A stretch of DNA of 64,000 nt, taken from Yamagishiella unicocca (Eukaryota > Chlorophyta > Chlorophyceae > Chlamydomonadales > Volvocaceae). Of this stretch, positions 44,143 to 54,600 are shown piece after piece. Under the pieces are notes generated by a model, which was not told the origin of the DNA, did no database searches, and saw only the letters and a program-made list of their open reading frames with translations. Each line of letters begins with the position of its first letter. The first letter of the stretch is position 1. A program made the position numbers and the translations under genes. The stretch is from NCBI GenBank assembly GCA_003116995.1, contig BDSL01000014.1:682001-746000 (forward strand). The letters are read 5' to 3'.

Positions 44143-47100
44143 ATGGCAGCACTCCGTGCCCTACTATTACTCGCCCTGGGCTTAGCTGCTTCCGGTGTAC
44201 ATGGAAGCTCATACCCCACCGAAGTCGTTGAACTGGATGATGGCAACTTTGAGCACGACACGCAAGCCGCAGGCGGCCAGACGACCGGCGTCTGGGCAGT
44301 CCTCTTCACGGACAGCACCGTGAAGCGACATGAGCGCGCGACCCTCGTGTTGGAGGAGCTTGCGAGCGACGAGGAGAAGGAGCTCATTTACGCGAAGGCG
44401 CGTGCTATGTGCGTGTCGGCTGGTTGGCAAGGGCGGGGCCGGGGCCCCCGAGTGTTCCCTCGGCAGCTGCAGCTGCTCGGGCCCCCCCCCCAGCCTGTAA
44501 TTATTCTCACACTTCATGTCATGTCGTGCACTGAAATCACGCTGCCAACCAGTCCGCTGTCACCTTCAAGCCCGCCTCCGCGCACCGCCACCACTCCGCC
44601 GGTTCCGGCCCGCCCAGGGAAAACGCGCCGTGCCACGATAGCGGGCCGCACGCATGGGCCACCGCAACCACAGAGCCAACGCCGCTTCGTCCGCCTGCGC
44701 TTCCGTCATGCTGCACTCCCCCACATTGCTCTTCCCCAAGCTGCATACCCCTCAACCTCCTGGAGCAGCTGGGCGGTTGGGCCGGGCAGCCCAAGCACCC
44801 AACATCCAGCCACCCACGACGACCCTAACCCTCCCTAGAGCCCTAAAACCCTCAACGTGCCCATCACGCGCATGCTGTCCTCATCGTCGCGCTCGCAGGT
44901 GGACGTGGCTCGCAGCATCAAGGTGGCCAGGAGGTTCGGCGACCTGATATTCCCGCCCTGCATCCTGCTGTTCAGGGACCGCCAGGTGGGGCCGGCGCGG
45001 AAGGGCGTCTGGGGCGGTGGCGAGGACTGGGCACCCGGCTGGGGGAGGGGAAGGGGGCAATACACAACGGGGAGGGGAGGGGAGGGAAGGGGAAATACAC
45101 AGCACCCGACTTGCGGGCGGGTCTGGACTCCACCGCCGAAGCTAACACGCTAGATCCAGTCCACCGCCGCTGTTGCTGCCCGCCTGCCCGCACGTCATGT
45201 GCGCAGATGTACGTGTTTGACCGGCCGTTTGACCGGGACGACATCGTGGATCAGGTCCGCGAGTTCGTCACGACCGGCTATGCGAGCGCGGTGAGCGGGA
45301 AGTGGAGGAGGGGAAGAGGAGGAGGGGGAAGAGGAGGAGGGGGAAGAGGAGGAGGGGGAAGAGGAGGAGGGGGAAGAGGAGGAGGGGGAAGAGGAGGAGG
45401 AGGGGGAGGGAAGAGGGGAAGAGGAGGAGGGGAAGAGGAGGAGGAGGGGAGGGGAAGAGGAGGAGGGGGAAGAGGAGGAGGGGAGGGGAAGAGGAGGGGA
45501 AGAGGGGGAGGGGGAGGGGAAGAGGAGGAGGGGAGGGGAGGGGAAGAGGAGGAGGAGGGGGAGGGGAAGAGGAGGAGGGGGAGGGGAAGAGGAGGAGGGG
45601 GAGGGGAGGGGAAGAGGAGGAGGAGGGGGAGGGGAGGGGAAGAGGGGGAGGGGGAGGGGAAGAGGGGGAGGGGAGGGGAAGAGGGGGAGGGGGAGGGGAG
45701 GGGAAGAGGAGGAGGGGAGGGGAAGAGGAGGAGGGGAGGGGAGGGGAAGAGGAGGAGGGGGAGGGGAAGAGGAGGAGGGGGAGGGGAGGGGAAGAGGAGG
45801 AGGGGGAGGGGAAGAGGAGGAGGGGGAGGAGGGGGAGGGAGGGGAAGAGGAGGGGAGGGGAAGAGGAGGAGGAGGGAAGAGGAGGAGGGGGAGGGGGAGG
45901 GGAAGAGGAGGAGGGGGGGAGGGGAAGAGGAGGAGGGGAGGGGAAGAGGGGAGGGGAGGGGAGAGGAGGAGGGGGAGGGGAAGAGGAGGAGGGGGAGGGG
46001 AGGGGAAGAGGAGGAGGAGGGGGAGGGGAAGAGGAGGAGGGGGAGGGGAGGGGAAGAGGAGGGGGAGGCGGAGGTAAGGAGCAGGAGGGGAGGGCGAGGG
46101 GAAGAGGACGGGGAGGCGGAGGGAAAGGGGAGGCGAGGACCCCAGGCGGGCGGGAGCCTTCCTGGCTGTGGGTCGGTCGGTGGGACGCATGGGACGTCGG
46201 CACCTCCGTTTGTCTGATGATAAGGCACCAGGGAGGCGCTCCCTGCTGAACTCGCGTTTTGATCCTACTTGGCTCATACGACCTTCCTCCGTACCCCTTC
46301 CCTGGTTTTTTGCTTCCCCTGGAGCAGACCGCCGTGGCGGTTCCGGAGCCGCAGGACCGCCAGATCAACTTGGTGCGTGGCGCTAGCGGCGGCAGCGGCA
46401 GGACTGGCGGCAGTAGTGGCTGTAGCAATGGGCGCTGGGGTGGCCGTGGGAATGGCGATGCGGCCAGGGGTGGAGGGTTGCAAGGAAAACCCGTGTACGA
46501 AAGGAAACCCGTTTAGGACCAGGGGGGGTCGTGGCAGGTGGGAGGTCACCTTCGTTCCGGGGGTTTCGCCGCCAGCAGGCGGGGCAGCGAGATCAGGTCC
46601 ACGTGTGGTCTCCGGGATGGTGTCGAGAAGGGCCGGGTACCCGACACAAGAGCAGCTCGGGGGGTTGCGAAAAGGCCCGGTTACTCGACAGCAGCTCTGG
46701 GAGGGGGGCCACCGAGGCAGTGAGGGCCCGGGGGCTGGGGTTACGATGCGATGACTGATGACTGCGTCGTGGGACTGGAGCACACTGGAGACTGGGCTAG
46801 CCGGGTAGCCCGGGTGGCGGGGCGGGTTCGAGGAAGACCCGTGGATGCCCGAAAAAACCGTTTAGAACAGACGTTTCGAGATGCATGCTGGAGAACTGGG
46901 TTGGGGATACGGCCGGGCGGGTGGGTCCCGGCCGCTGATCGCGGCGAGACAAACCCCACGAGGGGTGGGGCACCCGAAGCCCCTGTGCCCTTGCCCCGTC
47001 CCGGCGCCCGTCTACGCTACCGCTCGTGACAGACCCCGTTGCGCTACCCGCCCCCCTCGCTCCATGAATCCACCACCCTTCCTCGCCCCGCTCGTCCCCA

Positions 47101-47589
47101 CCCAACCGCTCGTCCCCACCCAACCGCTCGTCCCCACCCAACCGCTCGTCCCACCCAACCGCTCGTCCCACCCAACCGCTCGTCCCACCCAACCGCTCGT
47201 CCCACCCAACCGCTCGTCCCACCCAACCGCTCGTCCCACACAACCGCTCGTCCCACACAACCGCTCGTCCCCATCCCGCAGGAGGCCTTCGAGCAGAGCA
47301 CGAAGATGGACATGAAGGTGGTCATCTGGGCGGTGGTGATGATTGTGGGGGTGAGTGCTCCTCGCGGCCGCCTTGTCGTGTGGCCACAGGCCACTTCAGC
47401 TTACGTGGCGCATGCTCGCCGTCCGGCCGCTGCCCTGCCGCCGTGCAGGGGCTGATGTTCCAGACCTGGGCCATCGTCAACAAGGACAAGTTCCGGCCGG
47501 AGAAGGACAGCAAGGCAAAGCCGGCAGCAGCTGCAGCGGCCGCGTCCCCGGCGGGCGCTGCGGGCAAGCCGAAGACCAAGGCGAACTGA
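44143..47589 (+). CDS. secretory-pathway thioredoxin-fold membrane protein without CxxC
   Basis: Six exons: 44143-44397, 44899-44985, 45207-45290, 46328-46372, 47282-47350, 47449-47589 (TGA); 226 residues. A signal peptide (MAALRALLLLALGLAASGVHG) precedes a thioredoxin-like domain: VVELDDGNFEHDT, GVWAVLFT, LIYAKVDVARSIKVARRFGD, FPPCILLFRDRQMYVFD. A single TM segment follows (VVIWAVVMIVGGLMFQTWAIV, about 170-190), then a short Lys/Ala-rich tail. The position of the PDI/TMX active site reads TDSTVKRHE, so the redox CxxC is absent. It may be a chaperone-like or structural relative of TMX proteins in the ER. Intron 1 needs a GC donor (AAG|GC at 44397/44398) to give YAKVDV; the only good GT nearby (44410 region) breaks frame. 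Intron 3 holds an ~830-bp polypurine tract. Confidence 0.82.
45297..46130 (+). repeat. ~830-bp polypurine tract (GGGGAAGAGGAGGA-type)
   Basis: The + strand is almost entirely A and G, built from variable GGA/GGGGA/AGAGG units, inside intron 3 of the thioredoxin-fold gene on the sense strand. It produces long fake open frames in five frames. Such mirror-symmetric purine runs can form triplex or G-quadruplex structures. Confidence 0.95.
46664..46895 (+). repeat. R1 fragment and full R2 copy, thioredoxin-fold gene intron 4
   Basis: An R1 fragment (GCGAAAAGGCCCGGTTACTC) lies near 46668-46690. A well-preserved R2 copy lies at 46826-46895: GAGGAAGACCCGTGGATGC, AAAAAACCGTTTAG, AACAGACGTTTCGAGATG, GCATGCTGGAG. 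A weaker R2-like stretch (ACGAAAGGAAACCCGTTTAG) is at 46498-46517. Confidence 0.65.
47090..47270. repeat. 17/18-bp minisatellite before an acceptor
   Basis: About ten tandem units of ACCGCTC GTCCC(A/C)CACCCA type fill the end of intron 4 of the thioredoxin-fold gene, up to the acceptor at 47281. On the sense strand the array is pyrimidine-rich. Confidence 0.9.
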
Positions 47590-49154
47590 GGCTGGCACAG
47601 CGCGCGCGTGGGCCGAGAAGCAGCGGGCAGGAGGGAGAGGGCCCTGCGAGGGGTGGCGAGACCCCGGGGGAGGGAGAGGGTATGAGAGGAAACCGGGGGT
47701 TGTGTGTATGAGAGGGAACCCCGGGTGGGGGGAATCGGCAGGATGCGTGGTTGGCTGGTTGAGTTGATGGGGGACCGCTAGGGAGCGGGGCGGCGGCAGG
47801 ATGAGGGAGGTGGGCAAGCGAGGCAGCAGCGCGGCAGCCGGATGAGGGAGGGGAGCCAGCAGCGGCAGCCGGGCAGTGCGTTGGGCGCTGGCAGGCAGGC
47901 CAGCCGGAGGGCGCTTGGTGGGGCGCCAGTGTGCGAGTTGGGCCGTTACCAGTTGGGCCGTTACCGGTTGGGTCGTTACCGGTTGGGTCGCTACCTGGGG
48001 GACAACTAGATGCGCGCGTTGGTGTGTGCCGGTGCGCTGCTGGCGGGGTGTTCCGCTGTCACCCCCCCACCCCCCGGTGCGGGCACCTCCGTGTCGGGGA
48101 CAGCGCGCGGCTGGAACCTGAAACCCACTGGAACCTGGATTCACTAATACGGCAGGGCTGACAGCCTTAGGGTGTATTCGTTGCAGCTAGGTCAAACACT
48201 CGAGGACGCGAACCCCAGTGCTCCTCGCCTCGCGAGGCACAGCACCAGGGCTTTTGAGATGGTAAAGATGTGATGGCACACATCGTCATCGCTTACATGC
48301 CAGCCGTCGCGCAACGATTGGTCTTATTTTGCAAATCGAATAGATAAGAGGAAAAACGTGGCTTTGTGCACAAAAACACCGCCGTTTCAATAGTCAGCGG
48401 AGGGGGCGCGGCTGCGGGTAATAGATACCCGGCACCCCCACCACAACCACAACCCCCACCGCACTGCCAGCCCACGAGCCGCCGCCTGGGTGCCTCAAAA
48501 CTGCTGGGCCGCTGCCTCTCTGCGACTAGCCGGCCCGCTAGACACCAGACCGGCGCAAAACTGGGCGCCCAACTTCAGCGTCGGCTACAGCACTATTTAA
48601 ACCTACACTGTAGCATAGCTGTAGTGCTGTAGGAAAGCAATCTCGAGAGGAGGCGCTTGGGGGACACCGCCTGGCGGAGCTTCCACAAACTCCTCTGGCG
48701 CCAAAACGTACCTACAACCGAATTTCCGCTGCGGGCGATAGGGAAGCAACGTCCGCCTGTAAGCCTGACCCACGGGTCGGTCCAGCTGGCCGAGACCGCT
48801 CCTGGCAGTCCCCGGCGCCCTCACGACGCCGCCCTGGCCCTCGCTCGGTACCTTGTGGCCAGGATCTTTCTGACGCACTGCTGGGCCACCGTGCAGCCCC
48901 AGCCGTTCCCCATGCCAGCAACGACCCCCAGTTTGCCAACATGCCGTTCAAGCTTCAACCACCATCAGCGCACCTCAGAAGTACCTTCCCCCGGTGCGGC
49001 CCCTTCCCTCCGCGGATGCCCCTCGAGGGAAGCACCTCCACCCCCACCCCCATCAGCGCTGGTATCTAATCAGACCCTCCACATGCGCCCCCCATTCCGG
49101 CCCCTCCCTCCTTAACCACCCTCATCCGCCGCTCATCCGCCGCTCCGCCGCCGC
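47590..49154. other. convergent intergenic region
   Basis: This lies between the thioredoxin-fold gene (+) and the unknown plastid protein gene (-). It holds a 15-bp tandem repeat (GCCGTTACCGGTTGG type, 3-4 copies) at about 47942-47996 and two GTATGAGAGGAAAC-like stretches at 47672 and 47698. A minus-strand TGTAA lies at 48293-48297. No gene recognised. Confidence 0.5.
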
Positions 49155-50756
49155 TCAGGCGATGGACACCGGCGCCGCCTCGGGCGCCGCCTCCGCCGCC
49201 ACCGGCGCAGCGGCAACTGCGGCGACAGCGACAGCGGCCTCCTCCACTACGGGCGCCGGCGGCGGCGGCGGCACCGGAACCACCGGCGCGATGTACGACC
49301 GGAGTGCGACGCTGGCGGTCCTTGCGGCTGCTTCGTCCTTGCGGTCCCGCATGACCGCCAGCAGGCGGTGGTATGCGGACGCGACGCCCTTGTCACCCGG
49401 CTGCCGCTTGGAGCGGAAAAGCTCCACGAGGCGAGTCAGAAGCGCCGCCTCCGCGCCGCTGGCGGCCAGGTCGTCAACCATCTGGCGGGGAGGGGCGCGA
49501 TGGAGCGAGCTGGGTGCGTGTGTGTCGTGGGCGTGTATGTGGGTTTGTCGTTGCGAGTGTGGCGTCGATGTCGGCACGGAGCTGCCGGACCACCTCCCGC
49601 ACCGGGCCCCAGGCCTCACCTCCGCCCGCCCGCTCCTGCGCCGCAGCCCGGCCCCCTCGCTGCCCCTCCGCGCGCCCTCCTCTACTCCACCCCCCAGCCC
49701 CAGCCCGCCTCCACGAGCCCTCCCCGACCCCAGGCACCCCTCCACCCCAGCCCCCAGGACCCCCCCCACCTCCGCTGCGAAGTAGGTCGACAGCGCAAAC
49801 GCGTCCGCGTTGGCGAAGATGTCCAGAACGAGCTGCTTGCTGTTGGGGATGCGGAGGGCCAGCTGGCACACGCGGGCCAGCCACTTCTTCCGCACCGGCC
49901 TGCGCTCCGAAACCCAGCCAGCCCAGGGAGCGCGTGCGCGTGTAACGGAGCGGGTCGGGGCGGGGCGGGGAGCAGCAGCATGAGGGCTTGAGGAGAGGGG
50001 GAGAGAGACGCTGCTGCACCGGGGATTGAATGACTCGGCTCTGTTGCGACGGCGTGTGCTTACGGATGGGTGCACTTCGTTCGTTGCTGTGATTTGCCGA
50101 CAGTGAATGAGCTGGGTGAATGAGCTGGGTGAATGAGCTGGGTGAATGAGCTGGGTGAATGAGCTGGGTGAATGAGCTGGGTGAATGACCTGGGTGCATG
50201 ACTTGGGTGCGCAGGCACATCACGCCATGCACCCTCCCTGGCCATCCCCATCGGGGGCAACCACCAGCCAACAGCCCAACCCAACCCGGCCGGTCACACC
50301 CACCAGTCAAGCTCGAGCGCGCCCGCCATCTCCCGCTTTGCAACCACATGTCGAGCAATCAGCTCAAGCACGCGCTGGCCATGCTCCAGAGAGCGGATGC
50401 TCTCAACCTGTGTAAGGGACTCCAAGAGTGAATTGCCCTTCAATACCGGTAGGAAGCATCGGTGTCTCACGCGCCGTGGAGATACGGACTCCAGAAACGT
50501 GCTGTACAGACATAGTTGCTCTTACCATAATGCGGCCATCGGCCTTCGGCAATGTGCCGCTCGTAGCCACTCGCTCTTGCATCGCAAGGTATACGTCGCC
50601 GAAGCTGACTGGCTCGATTTCTTGTCGCACTGCATTGCACGGAGCTGCCTGCCTGCGCGGCGCCGCGATCAGGGGAGCAACGCGACCCCTGACCGCACAT
50701 CCGCGCGAGCTGGCCCGCACACTGCTGCCGCAGGGCCGCTGAATCAGGCTGTTCAT
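49155..50756 (-). CDS. unrecognised helical protein, probably plastid-targeted
   Basis: Four exons: 50756-50526, 50407-50304, 49899-49770, 49481-49155 (TGA); 263 residues, with all phases consistent. I do not recognise the family. The first ~45 residues (MNSLIQRPCGSSVRASSRGC onward) are rich in Arg, Ser and Ala with almost no acidic residues, like a chloroplast or mitochondrial transit peptide. The core is charged and helical: VESIRSLEHGQRVLELIARH, WLARVCQLALRIPNSKQLVL, MVDDLAASGAEAALLTRLVE, GVASAYHRLLAVMRDRKDEA. It ends in a Pro- then Ala/Val-rich tail. The GTAAGA donor of exon 1 is strong. The first exon could be extended upstream, but the ATG plus transit-like start argue against it. Confidence 0.65.
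50100..50200. repeat. 13-bp minisatellite in intron 2 of the unknown plastid gene
   Basis: About seven direct copies of TGAGCTGGGTGAA, decaying at the right end. Confidence 0.9.
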
Positions 50757-51679
50757 TTTAATAGTTTACGTTCAATAAGGTCAGTTCGATCGCACTAAAA
50801 TGCCGTCAGGCCGGACGACGAGTGGTGATAAGAACGGTTCGGGCCGTGCAAGTCGTAGCACGTTAATTGTCAAAGCCGCCCGTTTGGTAAAACCAGCGAA
50901 GTACCTTGACGTCAGGAAAATGGAAGGACTGCTGTTGGTGTCCTCCCAACGTCCATCCCACCGTACATAATACCGTACGCCGCGCCTATCCAGAGCTCCA
51001 GACCTTCCAGAGGATCGTACCGCACGCCGTTGCCAGCAGACCTCGTTCAGCGCCGAGATCAACGCCGGGCCGAGATCGTGCAGACCGTTACTACCCTTGT
51101 GTGCCCCTTGGAGACCGTTACTACCCTGGCAAAACCGTATAATGGGGGACACTTTCGCGCTGTGTCGCCAACGTCCTGGCCCAGATCGGGAGTAACACCA
51201 GATCAGTATGTGCAGCGCTCTCCCCCTCCCCAGCACATGGTATACAAGCAACCGGAAGGAAGAGCCGCCGACACGATGTGGGCCACTGCAACGGCTCTTG
51301 CTCTTTGCCCTTACAAGAGGTTAGGCTGGCGGAACCCCTGCGGAGCCGACGAGGCACGACCCACTGGAAAGCGGTGCGCCTCCCGGTCTGACACCACTTG
51401 TGACGTGTGTGACAGGTGCGCAAAAAGCCTGTGGCCCTTACCACCACCTGCAGCCAGTGGCCCACCCCTCACAATAACCTAAGTCACGGTAGACTTTGGT
51501 CACCGCGCACGCGCCAACGCTCCGCGCGTCTTACCCGCATCCGAACCCGCCCGACACTGCGCCTCACACCGGTAGTCCCCCTCCCCGCAGACCAGCCCGG
51601 ACGTCCGACACAACCCAGCAAGGAAACCCTCCCCTGCCGCCCCCCCCCCCCGAAGGAAGCTCCCCTGCCGTCCACCGGC
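50757..51679. other. intergenic between unknown plastid gene and DEG-like gene
   Basis: Both flanking genes run on the minus strand, so this holds the promoter of the unknown plastid gene and the 3' UTR of the DEG-like gene. A minus-strand TGTAA at 51311-51315, about 365 nt after the DEG-like stop, is a plausible polyadenylation signal. An ORF on the minus strand (51251-50781) has no recognisable motif. Confidence 0.5.
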
Positions 51680-54600
51680 TCAGCGCCTGCCCGACAGCGC
51701 CAGCCTCCTGCCCTGCTGCCGCCGCTGCCGTGACGCTCCTTGCGCCTGGTGGTTGGCCTCGAAGGGCCAGCTCGTAGAGAGGCGCCTGCGGGGACACAGG
51801 TGCCGTACCGTGCGTCACAAACCCAAAACACACGCTACGCCGGCACCCATAGCTTAACGGGAAGGGGTGTTCTGCGTGCCGAAGACGAGTGACACACCGC
51901 TGGTCGTCAGGTCGGGGCGGCCGCGTGTGGATAGAGGCCTTATGTTCCGTCAGCTTCAGGTATCGGTGCAGGGACCCCTCCCTCCCTTTCCACCCACGCC
52001 CACACATTACCCCGCCCCCCATCCCCCACCGCCCGGCCCCCTCGCCACCTACTCGGCTTCCTAGTCCACGGGCTTTCTTCCCCCTCCCCCACCTGAGCCA
52101 GCTGCCCTATTCATGTCGCGCAACCGGTTTTTGTGCCCCTCCCCCACCTGCGCCAGCTGTCCTATCCGTGTCGCTTAACCGATTTTTGTGCCCCTCCCCC
52201 ACCTGCGCAGGTCCGCCGACATGGCCGCCGCCATGGAGTGGTGCCGCAGCACCGCCCGGGTGTCCGCCCCCAGGCTGGCGGCATCCAACACGACCAGCCG
52301 GCCACCGCCGATGACGCCCGCGCCGCCGCCCGCGCTGCCGCCACAGCTCGCCGCGCGGCCCTCGGGCGCCTCCGGCTCCAGACCCAGGTGCAGGAACTGG
52401 AGGGGAAACGGCACCGGCATCGGCAGGGGAGGAGTGGGGCGGGGAGGGGAGGAGCGGGGAGGAGAGGGGAGGGGAGGGGCGAAACGGAGGGTGGACGAGG
52501 ATTGGCCGGCTTGCCAGTAGGTAGGTTTTGCGGCGGCGGAGTCAGTTCTCTTGAACGCTAGCTGGATGCTAAACTACGCATGCGGGTGCGAGTAGTGGAG
52601 GGCCGGAACCACGTGGAGGCAACGTCGAGGCCGCTGGCTCTGTGCCCCCTACCCGCGTGTATCCTGATCGGCGCTAGCCCCCCGCAGCATACCTCCGCTC
52701 AGTCCAACTCGACCCAAGCACTTCCACCCCACCACCACCCGCCGCCACTACCAGTCCCCGCCCCCGGAGGTGTGCGGCACCGCGGCCACCGCCCCTCACC
52801 TGGCCCTCCCCTGCGGCCCCGGACGTCGCTGCCGCCACCACCGCCGCCGCCAGCTGCGCCAGGTTTCGAACACGCTCGCCGTTGACGGTGGCCAGCCGGC
52901 GCGGCGCTTGCTGCAGCAGCTGCGTCCAGGCAGCCGCCTCCGCGCCCACACCGCCCTTCTCCTCGCCGCTGCTGCCGCTGCCGCCGCTGCCGCCGCTGCC
53001 CGCATCACCGCCGGCTGCGTCCGCCGCTAGGGGGCCCGAGCTGGTGCCCGCCTCCTCGCCCTCCTCGCCGTCTTCGTCGTCACTGTCGTCCGCGGCCCCG
53101 CCCTCACCGTCCTCCCCGCACTCGAGCACCTCCGTCAGCAGCACCACCTCCTCGCCCTCGTCTGCAGAGCAGACCAACCAAGGGGGCGGCATGGAAGTGC
53201 GAGGCGGGGGAGGGACCCGCGGGTCACGCGGCGTGAAGGCCGCAAACAGCCCCAGCAGCCCCCCGGCTCTGCGCGACGAGCCTGCCGCTCAGCCAATACG
53301 AATGTGTGGAGAGAGGCGCCCAGATTCCACTGAGACGGCCGACCACCCTGGCACCCCCCCGTATGCGTGAGGCCCCCAGGCTGCCGCCCGCAGGAACCAG
53401 GACCACCCCCCAACGCCCCCTCCCTGGACGCCCCCCAAATTCTCCAGCATGGACCTCAAAACGTCTGTTCTAAACGGCTTTTTCTGGCATCCACGGGTCT
53501 TCCTCGACCCCCCCCTTCAACGCCCTCCCCCACGGGGCCCGCCCCCTCCCTGGACCCACCTCCCGCTGGCATCCCCCACTCCAGCTCCCCCACCACCGGC
53601 ACCAGCCCCGACTGCAGCTGCCGGCGAGCCGCGGGGGACGTCATCTGCTGCTGCCCCGCCATCAGCTCGTACCTGCGGGTGTAGCACGGCACGGCACAGC
53701 AGAGTATAGTACAACACAGTGTAGTACAGCACAGCCTAGTGCTTCTACAGCAAAGTACAGCACAGTGCAGCACAGGACAGCCTAGTGCTGCTACAGCAAA
53801 GTACAGCACAGTGCAGCACAGAACAGTCTAGTGCTGCTACAGCAAAGTACAGCACAGTGCAGCACAGTACAGCCTAGTGCTGCTACAGCAAAGTACAGCA
53901 CAGTGCAGCACAGTACAGCCTAGTGCTGCTACAGCAAAGTACAGCACAGTGCAGCACAGTACAGCCTAGTGCTGCTACAGCAAAGTACAGCACAGTGCAG
54001 CACAGAACAGCCCGGCACAGCCCGGTAGAGCGTATCAGAGAACAGCGCAGGCATTGTCCTTTCACTATCGGCACACTCTTCGTAAGGTCCCTCGACATGG
54101 GCCGGGGTGGAGGAGGGGCAGGGCGGCCGTGGGGGCGGTGGGGGCGCATTGACAGCCCGCGCCCACCGACGCCCATGTACGGCTCACCAGTACGGCAGCG
54201 AGAAGGCTGCGAACACCAGCGGCCCCGCCACCAGGTACTGCGGCCGCCGCCCCGGACCCAGGGACACGGGCAGGAAGGGGGCGCCGGAGTCCCGGAGCCT
54301 GGGGGGGCAGAGGGTTTTGAGGAAGACTCGTGGATGCGAGGAAAACCGTTTAGAGAAAGACGTTTCGAGATGGGGGGGGACAGGGGGAAGGGGGAGGGGC
54401 GGCGGCAGTGCGGGATGGGGGTTGGGGACCGTTTCGGGTGTGGAGGGGGGACTGGTACGGCGGTAGGAGGCACGGGCATGCACGAGGCGGGTTGAGAAGG
54501 AAAAAAAAAGCCGCCACGAAGGGTAAGAGGGGCGGCGTGCCTGCCATGTAGTTCGCGGCTAGCATGCAACGACACATCACGGCACATCACGGCACAGCAC

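Noticed and set aside
45111..46428. Very long Gly/Arg/Glu- or Pro/Leu/Ser-rich open frames on both strands
   Set aside because: They are by-products of the polypurine intron tract, which lacks stops in nearly every frame. They overlap a well-supported intron.
48190..48260. B-box-like GGGGTTCGCGTCCTC on the minus strand
   Set aside because: Flanking sequence does not fold into a cloverleaf.
50781..51251. 157-codon minus-strand ORF upstream of the unknown plastid gene
   Set aside because: No motif, no phase-compatible junction to the next exon, and a good transit-peptide start already lies downstream at 50756.
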